From contig NZ_CABPRU010000002.1 of the NCBI RefSeq assembly GCF_902459705.1, positions 310,001 through 374,000 on the forward strand: a DNA stretch of 64,000 nt, given 5' to 3'. Positions 10,300 to 19,841 of the stretch are shown in pieces (position 1 is the first letter of the stretch; the number at the start of each line of letters is the position of its first letter). The position numbers and the translations under genes are program-made. Under the pieces are notes generated by a model. It was not told the origin of the DNA and did not search any database. It worked only from the letters and a program-made list of their open reading frames with translations. Origin of the DNA: Pandoraea terrigena (GTDB taxonomy: Bacteria > Pseudomonadota > Gammaproteobacteria > Burkholderiales > Burkholderiaceae).

Positions 10300-10403
10300 G
10301 GAGCGTACTTTACCGCAAGGCGGGCAGCGGGTGCCGAGCTCCGAACCCAGTGCACCCGCCGTCAGCCTGAGATAACGCCGGATAGCGGCGTACGGTGCGG
10401 CAA

Positions 10404-12758
10404 TCAGCCGCTCGGGGGCTCGCCCTCGCGCGACGGACGACGCGACGACGCCGCGGGATGCTCGACGTCATGCGCGGGAGCCTGCGCCCCTTCCGGCTTG
10501 CGTTCGCGCGGCGCAGGCTGCGGAGGTTCCTTCGGTTGAGGGTGCGGCACCGCCTGCGGTTGCGGCCGAGGCGGTGCCTGCGGGCGCCCCGGCTGAGGCT
10601 GAGGCCTCGGCGCGACTTGCGGACGCTCGACCTGCGGCTGAGGTCTCGGCGCGACTTGCGGGCGCTCGACCTGCGGCTGAGGTCTCGGCGTGACTTGCGG
10701 GCGCTCGACCTGCGGCTGAGGTCTCGGCGCGACTTGCGGGCGCTCGACCTGAGGCTGAGGTCTCGGCGCGACTTGCGGGCGCTCGACCTGCGGCTGAGGT
10801 CTCGGCGCGATTTGCGGGCGCTCGACCTGCGGCTCCGGACGCGGTTGAGGCCGTGCCATCTGCGGCGGATGCGGCACGCCGAACGGCACGGCCTGTTCAC
10901 TGCGCACCGGCGGTTGGCCCTGCGGCCCGGACTGCCCCGGACGATTCTGATAAACGCTACGCCCCGGCACACCTGGCACACCAGGTTCTCCCGGAACTCC
11001 CGGCACGGCAGGCTCACCCGGTACGCGTGAGCGTCCCGGCGCGCCCTGCGTCGGCGGTACCGTGTGGGTCGGCGGCAATCCCCCATGAGCCGCTTGCGCG
11101 CCTGTGGCTCCCATTGCCTTGAGGGGCGGCTGCGCGGGCGCAGCCCCCTCCCCCCCGATCGGCGCACCGGCCGGCCCATGTGTGCCAACGACCGTCACAC
11201 GCGGCTGCACGTGCCCTTGCGGGTTTGGCCCCGTTGGCCTTCCGTTCTGGCGTTGTTGCGCGTTCTGATCAAACACCAGTGGCGCGCCCCCGGCATTCGG
11301 CACCGTGTGCAACGTGCTCGTCAGTTCGCGCGACGGCATGGCGCGGCCGACCGGCGCACGCGTGGCGAGCACCTGTCGGTTGAACACGCCTGCTGGCGGC
11401 GCGCCTGCCGCCGGCCGACTGTTGCCGAACACACTCTGCCGCACCGGCGCGACACCCGGCGTATTGCCCACGCGCCAAGGCTGACCCGCGTGCGGGGTGG
11501 CCAATGCCACTGGCGCGCCGACCCGACGGCCCTGCACGAAAGCCTGTGCCGGCATCGTCGAGACGGCGCCGCGCACGTTACGGTTCACGTACACGTTGTT
11601 GACGTTGATATTCGTGACGTTGGTCGTCCGGATCACCGTCGACCGATTGATGTTGGTGACGTAGGACGGACTGGCGTGATACGCCGGACGGTAAGCGTCG
11701 TGCGGACCGAGTGCGAACCACGCGAGCCCCGCGCCGCCTGCCGCGAACGCGATCCCCCACGCGTTCCCGCCGCTATTGCCGCTCACCCAGCCGACCAGCG
11801 CCGGGGCATACACCGGACGCACCGCGACCGGCCCCGGCACCCAGCACCAACGCGCATCGACGTACGCCCACCGTCCATAGTGATAGGGCGCGAAGCCCCA
11901 CGGCGCATCGTCGACCCAGGTCCATCCCCACGGGTCGACCCAGGCCCAATGACCGGTGCGATAGGGTGCCCAGCCCGCCGGCACGTCAGACGGCACCCAC
12001 ACCGCGCCGTAGCTCGGGGTTTCCTGCCACGCGCCGTAGTCGTCCAGGCTTTCGAAGCCGGTCACGTCGCGCGACACGTAGCGCGCGGCGACGGAGGCAT
12101 CCTCCCGCGCGTCGCGCTGATGCACCCATTGGTCGAAGGCATCGGCCACGAACGGCCCGGCCGGCTGCTGCGCCAGGTTCTGCCCCACGAATGCCGCCCG
12201 TTGCCCCTGCTGCAACGGCACCGACGCGCCCTGCCCGTACACCGTGGCCGCCCCGCGCCAGACGCTCACGGTCGTCGCCCCATTCGGATCGACATCGACA
12301 CGATACTCACCGGCCTGTTGCGGGACGAACGCCAGATTCGGCGTATCGATCTCGTAAGGCTGGTTCGGATCGAAAGCCCGCAGTCGCAGGCCGACCGTGC
12401 CCTGCGTTACGTTCAGTTGCACATTCTGGTCAGTCACCGCAGACAGCACGACGCTCGTGGACGGCCCCATGCGAACCGCTGTGCCGCCCACGTGCATCTC
12501 CGCGCGGCTGTTGCGCTCGACCCAGATGGCATCGCCCGTGGTGAGCGGCCGGTTGCGGTCGGCGTAGCGCCAGTCGTTGGTGCCTGCGGGGGCGTATGTG
12601 ACGGTGCCGTCGAATTCGTTCAGACGCGCAACGCGCCCCGGGGGATCGGCGCTCGGTGCCTGCGCCAGCGCGGGGAGACCCGCCGCGCCAAGGGCCCCAA
12701 GCGCAAGCCCGACGCCGAGACAACGAACCATCGTCTGCCAGGAAATCAGGGATTTCAT
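10404..12758 (-). CDS. Large proline-rich secreted protein with FecR-like and Trp-rich (DUF6600-like) regions
   Basis: A 784-residue exported protein. After a signal peptide (to about ALA-QAPSA), residues 30-170 look like a FecR/LysM-type domain ([35 protein letters not shown]). Residues about 200-330 are Trp/Tyr/Pro-rich ([34 protein letters not shown]), typical of DUF6600-like proteins. The rest is low-complexity: Asn-rich repeats, a collagen-like [10 protein letters not shown] stretch, then six 13-residue [13 protein letters not shown] repeats. The ATG at 12758 is preferred because GGAGTG precedes it. Function unknown; a cell-envelope role is inferred. It separates hemH from hrcA. Confidence 0.85.
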   Translation of the reverse strand: MKSLISWQTMVRCLGVGLALGALGAAGLPALAQAPSADPPGRVARLNEFDGTVTYAPAGTNDWRYADRNRPLTTGDAIWVERNSRAEMHVGGTAVRMGPSTSVVLSAVTDQNVQLNVTQGTVGLRLRAFDPNQPYEIDTPNLAFVPQQAGEYRVDVDPNGATTVSVWRGAATVYGQGASVPLQQGQRAAFVGQNLAQQPAGPFVADAFDQWVHQRDAREDASVAARYVSRDVTGFESLDDYGAWQETPSYGAVWVPSDVPAGWAPYRTGHWAWVDPWGWTWVDDAPWGFAPYHYGRWAYVDARWCWVPGPVAVRPVYAPALVGWVSGNSGGNAWGIAFAAGGAGLAWFALGPHDAYRPAYHASPSYVTNINRSTVIRTTNVTNINVNNVYVNRNVRGAVSTMPAQAFVQGRRVGAPVALATPHAGQPWRVGNTPGVAPVRQSVFGNSRPAAGAPPAGVFNRQVLATRAPVGRAMPSRELTSTLHTVPNAGGAPLVFDQNAQQRQNGRPTGPNPQGHVQPRVTVVGTHGPAGAPIGGEGAAPAQPPLKAMGATGAQAAHGGLPPTHTVPPTQGAPGRSRVPGEPAVPGVPGEPGVPGVPGRSVYQNRPGQSGPQGQPPVRSEQAVPFGVPHPPQMARPQPRPEPQVERPQIAPRPQPQVERPQVAPRPQPQVERPQVAPRPQPQVERPQVTPRPQPQVERPQVAPRPQPQVERPQVAPRPQPQPGRPQAPPRPQPQAVPHPQPKEPPQPAPRERKPEGAQAPAHDVEHPAASSRRPSREGEPPSG
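10612..10845. repeat. 39-bp in-frame tandem repeat, six units
   Basis: Six consecutive 39-bp units start at about 10612, 10651, 10690, 10729, 10768 and 10807, differing by only a few bases. They encode [13 protein letters not shown] with rare substitutions (T or I). The period is a multiple of three, so copy-number changes would keep the reading frame. Confidence 0.9.
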
Positions 12759-12989
12759 AGACACTCCGGGCCTGTCCGGTGCACGCGCCGAGCGTTGGAT
12801 CGGCCGCGTCACCTTGTTGCTCTGTCCGAATCCTTCGGCGAATGCCGTGATGGCCGCCTCGCCGCAAGTGACACCTCAAGGCTAAGCCTGCCGCGTGTGA
12901 CCGCGTGTAAAGGAATGCTACAGGGGTGTAACGGAGAGCTTCTCGTGACCACGCGCGGGGATGACGCGACGCACCGGCGCCGACGCCGC

Positions 12990-14018
12990 CTAGTGCTGGC
13001 TGAGGGCGTTGGAAAGCAGCTTGGCCGTGATGTCGACGATCGGAATCACACGATCGTAGGCCATGCGCGTCGGGCCGATCACGCCCAGCGTGCCGACCAC
13101 TTCGCCGTCGACTTCGTAGGGCGCCGTGATGACGGTCATTGCTTCGATCGGCACGAGACTCGACTCGCCACCGATGAAAATCTGGACGCCCTGCGCCCGG
13201 CTCGAGACGTCGAGCAACTGCAGCAGGCCGGTCTTGGACTCGAACACGTCGAACAGCTTGCGCAGCCGCTCCATGTTCGACGACAGATCTTCCACGCCCA
13301 GCAGATTGCGCTCGCCCGAGATCAGCACGCTCTCGCGCGAGGTGTCGGCCATGGCGTCGCTGCCCGCCTGAACGGCCGCCTGCATCAAGGCACTCATGTC
13401 GGAACGCAGGGCATCGAGTTCGCCACGCAAGGACGCGCGCACCTCATCGAAGCTTTGGCCGCCGAAATGGGCGTTCAGGTAGTTCGCCGCCTCGACCAGT
13501 TGCGCCGGGGAATGGTCCTTTTCCGTCAGGATGATGCGGTTCTGCACGTCGCCGTCGGGGGTGACGATGATAAGCAGCACGCGCTTGTCGGACAGCCGCA
13601 GGAATTCGATCTGCCGGAAGGTCTGGCTACGGCGCGGCGTCAGCACCACGCCCGCGAACTGCGAGAGATTCGAGAGCACCTCCGCAGCCGAGGCGACCAG
13701 TTGCTGCGGCCCCGCCGGCTGCAAGCGCGTCTGGACCTGCGACGCCAATTGATGCACGGCATCGCCGAGCGGGCGCACCGTCAGCATGGTGTCGACGAAC
13801 AGCCGGTAGGCGCGCGGCGTGGGAATGCGGCCGGCGGACGTATGCGGGCTGGCCACGAAGCCGAGCGACTCGAGATCGGCCATCGCATTGCGAATGGTCG
13901 CCGGAGACAGATCGAGTCCCGAGTATCGGGAAAGCGTGCGCGATCCCACCGGCTGGCCATCCGCGATGTACCGTTCGATCAGGGTTTTGAGTAGCTTCTG
14001 CGCACGTTGATCTAGCAT
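12990..14018 (-). CDS. hrcA: Heat-inducible transcription repressor HrcA
   Basis: A 342-residue HrcA, the repressor that binds CIRCE elements. The N-terminal winged helix ([30 protein letters not shown], then [18 protein letters not shown]) contacts DNA. The central/C-terminal region holds the GAF-like domain ([41 protein letters not shown]). The ATG at 14018 fits the family start; an upstream start would add 21 atypical residues. I saw no CIRCE inverted repeat in this window, so its targets (probably groESL) lie elsewhere. It diverges from nadK. Confidence 0.96.
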   Translation of the reverse strand: MLDQRAQKLLKTLIERYIADGQPVGSRTLSRYSGLDLSPATIRNAMADLESLGFVASPHTSAGRIPTPRAYRLFVDTMLTVRPLGDAVHQLASQVQTRLQPAGPQQLVASAAEVLSNLSQFAGVVLTPRRSQTFRQIEFLRLSDKRVLLIIVTPDGDVQNRIILTEKDHSPAQLVEAANYLNAHFGGQSFDEVRASLRGELDALRSDMSALMQAAVQAGSDAMADTSRESVLISGERNLLGVEDLSSNMERLRKLFDVFESKTGLLQLLDVSSRAQGVQIFIGGESSLVPIEAMTVITAPYEVDGEVVGTLGVIGPTRMAYDRVIPIVDITAKLLSNALSQH

Positions 14019-14131
14019 GGCGAAAATTGTAACGCGAAATGTACAACCACGGCGCGCGGCAAACCCCGAGTGGGGTGGCAATGCCGCGCGTGCCGATGGT
14101 TGCTGTCATCGACTTATGGTGTAATGGCGGC

Positions 14132-15040
14132 ATGAAAACAGGGAGCCCTTTCAAGACCGTAGCGCTCGTCGGGAAATACCATGCCGACGGCGTTGCCGAA
14201 CCGTTGCTCACGCTGGCGGCATGCATTGCCCAGCGGGGGCATCACGTCGTCTTCGAGCGAGATACGGCGCACAACATCGGCGCGGCCGCCGATCCTTACC
14301 GCCCCCTCGATATCCAGGAGATCGGCACGCAGGCCGATGTGGCCGTGGTCATCGGTGGCGACGGGACGATGCTTGGCGTCGGCCGCCAGCTCGCCGCCTC
14401 GAAGGTGCCGCTCATCGGCGTGAACCACGGTCGCGTCGGTTTCATCACCGATATTCCGCTCGACGAGATGCGGCAAGTCGTGCCGGCCATGCTCGAAGGG
14501 CATTTCGAAGCCGAGCAGCGCACGCTGCTGGCCGCCCGCATCGAGCGCGACAGCGAAACACTGTTCGAGACACTCGCGTTCAACGACGTCGTCGTGAACC
14601 GCTCGGGCATCTCGGGCATGGTCGAGTTGCGTGTCGATGTCGACGGCCGCTTCATGTACAAGCAACGCTCGGATGGCCTGATCGTCGCAACGCCCACCGG
14701 CTCGACCGCGTATGCGCTCTCGGCCACCGGCCCGATCCTGCATCCGCGACTCGGCGGCGTGGTGCTCGTGCCGATCGCCCCGCACGCGCTGTCGAACCGC
14801 CCGATCGTGCTGCCCGATTCAAGCGACATCGTCATCACGATCACCGGCGGGCGCGAAGTTGGCGCCAACTTCGACATGCAGTCGTTTGCCGAGCTGCGTC
14901 AGGGCGACCGGATTCTGTTGGGTCGCTCCGAACACCAGGTGACCTTCCTGCATCCGGTCGGCTACAACTACTACGCGACGCTGCGCCGCAAGCTGCACTG
15001 GAACGAGCATATCTCCGACGAAGATTCGCCGCAGACCTGA
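14132..15040 (+). CDS. nadK: NAD kinase
   Basis: A 302-residue ATP-NAD kinase that makes [18 protein letters not shown] carries the GGDGT phosphate-donor motif. [10 protein letters not shown] and [21 protein letters not shown] are the conserved NE/D-type and glycine-rich motifs of the family. The ATG at 14132 ([15 protein letters not shown]) matches usual NadK starts. It lies 23 bp before recN on the same strand, a common arrangement in betaproteobacteria. Confidence 0.96.
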   Translation: MKTGSPFKTVALVGKYHADGVAEPLLTLAACIAQRGHHVVFERDTAHNIGAAADPYRPLDIQEIGTQADVAVVIGGDGTMLGVGRQLAASKVPLIGVNHGRVGFITDIPLDEMRQVVPAMLEGHFEAEQRTLLAARIERDSETLFETLAFNDVVVNRSGISGMVELRVDVDGRFMYKQRSDGLIVATPTGSTAYALSATGPILHPRLGGVVLVPIAPHALSNRPIVLPDSSDIVITITGGREVGANFDMQSFAELRQGDRILLGRSEHQVTFLHPVGYNYYATLRRKLHWNEHISDEDSPQT

Positions 15041-15063
15041 CTTCACGCCCTCTCCAACCTCCC

Positions 15064-16728
15064 ATGCTACGCAGTCTCTCGATTCGCGATTTCGTGATCG
15101 TCGACCGTCTCGACCTGGAATTCTCCGCCGGCTTCACCGTATTCTCGGGGGAGACCGGCGCGGGCAAATCGATCCTGATCGACGCGCTGGCGCTGGCGAT
15201 GGGCGAGCGCGGCGACGCCAGCATGGTGCGCGCCGGACAGACGCGCGCCGACATCACCGCTGAATTCGCCGCCGACGCCGCGGCCCGTCCCGATCTCGAA
15301 GCCTGGCTGCAAGCGCAGGCGCTCACGCTCGAAGAACACGGCGGCGTGCTGCTGCGCCGCGTGCTCGACTCGGGCGGGCGCTCGCGCGCCTTCGTCAATG
15401 GCACACCCGCCACCCTCGCCCAACTGCGCGAACTCGGCGAGATGCTGGTCGACATTCACGGACAGCACGCCCACCAGCAATTGCTGCGTCCCGACGCGCA
15501 GCGCCGTCTGATCGACGCCCATGCCGGTGCCACCGCGCTCACGGCGGACACGGCGGCGGCGCACAGGGAATGGCGGCGTCTCGTCAAGCGTTGCGAGGAA
15601 GCCCACGGGCGCGACCGCGAGTTGCAACTCGAGCGCGAACGCCTCGAATGGCAGACGGCTGAACTCGACAAGCTGGATCCGCAAGCCGGGGAATGGGACG
15701 AAGTGAACGCCGAGCATCGCCGCCTGTCGCATGCCGCCAGCCTTATCAACGGTGTGCAGGGCGCGCTTGACGTGCTGGCGGAAGCCGACGGCGCGATTGT
15801 CCCGTCACTCGGTCACGTGGTGCAGCAGATTCGCGAACTGGCCGAGATCGACGCCGGGCTGGCCGACGCCCTCGCCGCGCTGGAACCGGCCGAGATCCAG
15901 CTTCGCGAAGCCGTCCACTCGCTCACGCATTACGCGCAACGCATCGATCTCGATCCCGAGCGCCTGGCGGTGGTCGAGCAGCGTCTCGATGCGCTGCATT
16001 CGGCGGCCCGCAAGTTCCGCGTCGCCCCCGAGCAACTGCCCGCCGAGCAGGCGGAGCGCCGGGCGCAACTGGAAGAACTGACCGCATCGCAGGACACGGT
16101 CGCCATGCACGCGGCGGCCGACGCCGCGCACGCGACCTATCTGACGCTGGCAGCCGCATTGTCGAAGGCACGCGCGGCGGCCGCGGCGTCGCTCTCGCGC
16201 GAAGTCACGCGCGCCATGCAGGATCTCTCGATGCCGGGCGGACGCTTCGAGGTCGCCCTGAGCCCGACCCCCGAGCCGCAGTCGTACGGCCTGGAGACGG
16301 TCGAATTTCTCGTCGCCGGTCACCCGGGCGTGCCCACACGGCCGCTGGCCAAGGTGGCGTCGGGCGGCGAACTGGCTCGCATCAGCCTGGCATTGCAGGT
16401 GATCGCCAGCAGCGTGAGCCTCACCCCGACCTTGATTTTCGACGAAGTCGATTCCGGCATCGGCGGCGCCGTGGCCGAAGTGGTCGGCCGCCTTCTGCGC
16501 GAACTGGGTCAGGGTCGGCAAGTGTTGTGCGTTACCCACCTGCCCCAGGTCGCCGCGCTCGGCCACCAGCATCTGCGCGTGAAGAAACGCAGCGACGGCG
16601 ATACCACGATGAGTGAGATCGAGCCGCTCGGCCGCACCGAACGCGTCGAGGAGATCGCCCGGATGCTCGGCGGCGTCGAGATCACCGCGACGACGCGCAA
16701 GCACGCACGAGAGATGCTCGCGCTCTGA
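15064..16728 (+). CDS. recN: DNA repair protein RecN
   Basis: A 554-residue SMC-like ATPase acting in double-strand-break repair. The N-terminal Walker A GETGAGKS lies near residue 30. The central part is long and Ala/Glu/Arg-rich, as expected for a coiled coil (residues about 160-370). The C-terminal head has the signature VASGGELARISLALQVI and Walker B TLIFDEVDSGIGG, followed by LCVTHLPQVAALG. Length fits RecN (about 550). It follows nadK closely and is convergent with glnE. Confidence 0.97.
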   Translation: MLRSLSIRDFVIVDRLDLEFSAGFTVFSGETGAGKSILIDALALAMGERGDASMVRAGQTRADITAEFAADAAARPDLEAWLQAQALTLEEHGGVLLRRVLDSGGRSRAFVNGTPATLAQLRELGEMLVDIHGQHAHQQLLRPDAQRRLIDAHAGATALTADTAAAHREWRRLVKRCEEAHGRDRELQLERERLEWQTAELDKLDPQAGEWDEVNAEHRRLSHAASLINGVQGALDVLAEADGAIVPSLGHVVQQIRELAEIDAGLADALAALEPAEIQLREAVHSLTHYAQRIDLDPERLAVVEQRLDALHSAARKFRVAPEQLPAEQAERRAQLEELTASQDTVAMHAAADAAHATYLTLAAALSKARAAAAASLSREVTRAMQDLSMPGGRFEVALSPTPEPQSYGLETVEFLVAGHPGVPTRPLAKVASGGELARISLALQVIASSVSLTPTLIFDEVDSGIGGAVAEVVGRLLRELGQGRQVLCVTHLPQVAALGHQHLRVKKRSDGDTTMSEIEPLGRTERVEEIARMLGGVEITATTRKHAREMLAL

Positions 16729-16770
16729 GCGGCCCGTTGCCCATTGCCCACGGATCGCGCACGGTGCCAT

Positions 16771-16799
16771 CACGGGCGGCGGGTCATCGACCGCCCGTG
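16771..16799. terminator. Hairpin between convergent recN and glnE
   Basis: CACGGGCGG (16771-16779) and CCGCCCGTG (16791-16799) form a perfect 9-bp GC-rich stem with an 11-nt loop, midway between the recN and glnE stops. There is no T-run on either side, so it may act with Rho or only as an RNA end-stabiliser. Confidence 0.4.
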
Positions 16800-16806
16800 A
16801 ACCGCA

Positions 16807-19689
16807 TCAGACCGGCCCCACGCTGGAAAACACCGAATCCCACAGCGCCATGACGGCGTCGCGTTCGCCCACGACATCGTCGGCCGGCACGCGCGCCGTT
16901 TCCACACCATCGAGCCGCAACTTGTGCTGGCGCTTGCGATATGTCCGATAAGCGGCGGCCGCACCGTCGGCCAGCGACGCCTCGATCAGCCCGAGCTGCG
17001 CCGCTTCACGCAGCAGCGCAATGTTGCCCGCATTGCGCAGCAGCGCCGGATGCGCCCCCGAATGCAGCAGCACCAGATACTGCACGGTGAACTCGATGTC
17101 CACCATGCCGCCACGGTCGTGCTTCAGATCGAAGAGCGGTGTCGGGTTCGGATGCCCATCCAGCACCTTGCGTCGCATCGCCACGATTTCCTGCGCGAGC
17201 GGCAGTGCCTCGCGTGGCGTAGCGAGCACCTGCGCGCGGATCTTCTCGAACGTCTCGCCAATCGCCTCGTCACCGGCGCAGAAGCGCGCACGCGTGAGCG
17301 CCTGATGTTCCCAGACCCACGCGGTATTCGCATTGCCTTCGCGGAACTGGTACTGACGGAAGCTCTCGACGCTCGTCACCAGCAAGCCCGACAAGCCGTT
17401 CGGCCGCAACCGCAGATCGACGTCGAAGAGCGTACCCGCGCCGGTGTGCGCGGTCAGCCAGGTCACGAACCGTCGGGCGAGCGCGGCATAGGCATCGGGG
17501 GCGTGGTCGTCATCGTCGTCGTAGAGGAAGATCAGGTCGAGGTCGGACGCGTAGCCCAGCTCCTTGCCGCCGAGCTTGCCGTAAGCAATGACCGCGAAGC
17601 GCGGCACCTCGCGGTGGCGCGTGGCCACGTGCGGCCAGACCGTCGAGATCGTCGCGTCGACGATGATGTCCGCCAGCGCCGAGAGCCGGTCGCCGATCGC
17701 TTCGACCGACAGCGTGCCCTGCAAATCGAGCAGCAGGATGCGGAACACCTCGGCGTGATGCGCGCGCCGCAGAATGTCCATCTGCACTTCGACGTTGCCG
17801 GCCGCGCCCGACGCGTTCAGGCTCAGCAGCAACTGCGTCTTGAACGACGGCCAGTCGAACGGCGCGGCGAGCGCTTCGTCGTCGAGCAACTCGTCGAGCA
17901 ATTGCGGATGACGGATCAGGTAGCCGGCGGCCCAACGCGAGCCGGCCAGCACGTTGACGACGCGCTCGAGCGCGCGCGGATATTCAGTGAGCAGCGCCAG
18001 ATACGAACTGCGACGGCTGATGGTCGAGAGCAGATCGAGCAGGCGTGCGAGCACGGCATCGGCCTCGCCCGTGCCCGCCGCGCCCTCCACGGCGCGCTGC
18101 ACAAGTTGATCGAAGCGGCGCCGGCTGGTCTCGCCCAGCGCCTTGTAGCGTGACGACGTCCAGACGGCGCGCAGCCGATCGAGGGCACCGTCGGCGTCGC
18201 TGAAGCCGAGGCGCCCAAGCTGGTTGCCGAGATCGCCCGTTTGCGTCTCGTCGGCCAGACACTCGCTCCACAATTCCGGCGGACATTCGCAATCGCCCGC
18301 GCCCGTCGCCGCCGTGCGCCCGTTGCCGCCCGCCTTGTCCGCGAAGATCTCGTCGAACTGCGCGGCGACGAACTCGCGATGCTCGTCGAGCACGGTCATG
18401 AAGCTCGCTTCGTCGGGGAAGCCCATCGCGCGCGCGACCGCGAGACGATCATCGCCGGGTGCCGGGAGAATGTGCGTCTGTGCGTCGTCAAGATACTGGA
18501 TGCGGTGTTCGAGCTTGCGCAGGAAGACGTAGGCGTTCGCCAGTTCGTCAGCCACGTGCTGCGCGAGCCAGCCGCGTCGCGCCGCCACGCCCAGCACGGA
18601 AAGTGTCGGCCGCACGCGCAGCTCCGGCTCCTGCCCGCCGCGAATCAGTTGGAACACCTGCGCGGAGAACTCCACCTCACGGATGCCGCCGCGCCCGAGC
18701 TTGATGTCGTTGATCCGTGCAGGCTTGGCGCGCGCGCGGCGCTCCGCCTCGTGACGAATCTGCTCGTGCAGCGCACGAATCGCGCCGATCACACCGTAAT
18801 CCAGGTAACGGCGATACACGAACGGCTGGACCAGCGACGCGAGCAGCCGCTCGATGCGCTTGCCCGGCTCGCTTGCCACCTCGGACACCAGCCGCCCCTT
18901 GATCCACGCGTAGCGTTCCCACTCGCGCCCCTGCACGTAGAAATACTCTTCGAGCATCGGCAGGCTGCACACGAGCGGCCCCGAATCGCCATTGGGACGC
19001 AGGCGCATGTCCACGCGGAACACGTAGCCGTCCGGCGTAAGTTCGGAAATCATGCCAATCAGCTTGCGGCCGAGCTTGGTGAAGAATTCGTGGTTGGAGA
19101 GCGCACGCAAGCGGCTCGCCGCCGCCGGATCGGCGTCGTCGGGGGCCGACGTGTCGCCGTCCTCTTCATAGACGAAGATCAGGTCGATGTCCGACGAGAC
19201 GTTCAGTTCGCGCCCGCCAAGCTTGCCCATGCCGACCACCGCGAGCGTCTGGCGCTGCCCTTCCGCATTGCGCGGCACGCCATGGATGGCTTCGAGGTCG
19301 CGCGAGAGGACGGTCATGCCCGCCTGCACGGCGAACTCGGCGAGGGCCGTCATGGCTTCGGTGACCTCGGACAACTCGGCACGGCCGTCCAGGTCGCGCT
19401 GCATGACGGCGCACAACGCTTCGGCACGCAGTACGCGCAACGCGCGGGCCAGGCCCGCCTCGTCGACCCCCGAGACCCCCACGGGTTGCTCGGGCGGCGA
19501 CAGCTGCGTGCCGGTGATGGCTTCGAAACGACGGGCGAGCCAGCGGGCGTCCACGGGGTGCTCGGCCAAGGCGGGCAGTGCCTCGGCGAGCGCGGGACGG
19601 CTTGCCAGCATGCGCGCCGCATAGCGCGAGTAGGACAGGATATCGATCGGGTTTTCGAGTGAACTCACTGGCGAGGTTCCGGTCAGCAC
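16807..19689 (-). CDS. glnE: Bifunctional glutamine synthetase adenylyltransferase/adenylyl-removing enzyme
   Basis: A protein of up to 960 residues controlling glutamine synthetase by adenylylation. Two nucleotidyltransferase domains are visible: the first with LNVSSDIDLIFVYEEDGD (about residue 180) and the second with LGYASDLDLIFLYDDDDD (about residue 720), each followed by RLRPNG. Length fits the family (about 950). The start is uncertain: GTG at 19689 gives the longest frame, and another GTG seven codons in (19668) is equally plausible; there is no ATG near. Confidence 0.95.
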   Translation of the reverse strand: MLTGTSPVSSLENPIDILSYSRYAARMLASRPALAEALPALAEHPVDARWLARRFEAITGTQLSPPEQPVGVSGVDEAGLARALRVLRAEALCAVMQRDLDGRAELSEVTEAMTALAEFAVQAGMTVLSRDLEAIHGVPRNAEGQRQTLAVVGMGKLGGRELNVSSDIDLIFVYEEDGDTSAPDDADPAAASRLRALSNHEFFTKLGRKLIGMISELTPDGYVFRVDMRLRPNGDSGPLVCSLPMLEEYFYVQGREWERYAWIKGRLVSEVASEPGKRIERLLASLVQPFVYRRYLDYGVIGAIRALHEQIRHEAERRARAKPARINDIKLGRGGIREVEFSAQVFQLIRGGQEPELRVRPTLSVLGVAARRGWLAQHVADELANAYVFLRKLEHRIQYLDDAQTHILPAPGDDRLAVARAMGFPDEASFMTVLDEHREFVAAQFDEIFADKAGGNGRTAATGAGDCECPPELWSECLADETQTGDLGNQLGRLGFSDADGALDRLRAVWTSSRYKALGETSRRRFDQLVQRAVEGAAGTGEADAVLARLLDLLSTISRRSSYLALLTEYPRALERVVNVLAGSRWAAGYLIRHPQLLDELLDDEALAAPFDWPSFKTQLLLSLNASGAAGNVEVQMDILRRAHHAEVFRILLLDLQGTLSVEAIGDRLSALADIIVDATISTVWPHVATRHREVPRFAVIAYGKLGGKELGYASDLDLIFLYDDDDDHAPDAYAALARRFVTWLTAHTGAGTLFDVDLRLRPNGLSGLLVTSVESFRQYQFREGNANTAWVWEHQALTRARFCAGDEAIGETFEKIRAQVLATPREALPLAQEIVAMRRKVLDGHPNPTPLFDLKHDRGGMVDIEFTVQYLVLLHSGAHPALLRNAGNIALLREAAQLGLIEASLADGAAAAYRTYRKRQHKLRLDGVETARVPADDVVGERDAVMALWDSVFSSVGPV

Positions 19690-19841
19690 TGAGAATGAAG
19701 AGACTTTCGAAGGCTTACCCGTGCGCGATGAAACGCCGGATCACCCGTTTGTTTCTCCGACGGTCGGGCCTTCGGCCAGCCTTGGGCTTGTGTTACAGTC
19801 TTTGCCACAGAAACTACCACATTCCCTCGTAGACGCGCAGC

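Noticed and set aside
11064-13994. 976-codon plus-strand frame opposite hrcA and the proline-rich gene
   Set aside because: Arg/His-rich shadow; both genes on the other strand have clear family motifs.
14019-14131. CIRCE operator for HrcA
   Set aside because: Searched the gaps by eye for TTAGCACTC-N9-GAGTGCTAA; no convincing match in this window.
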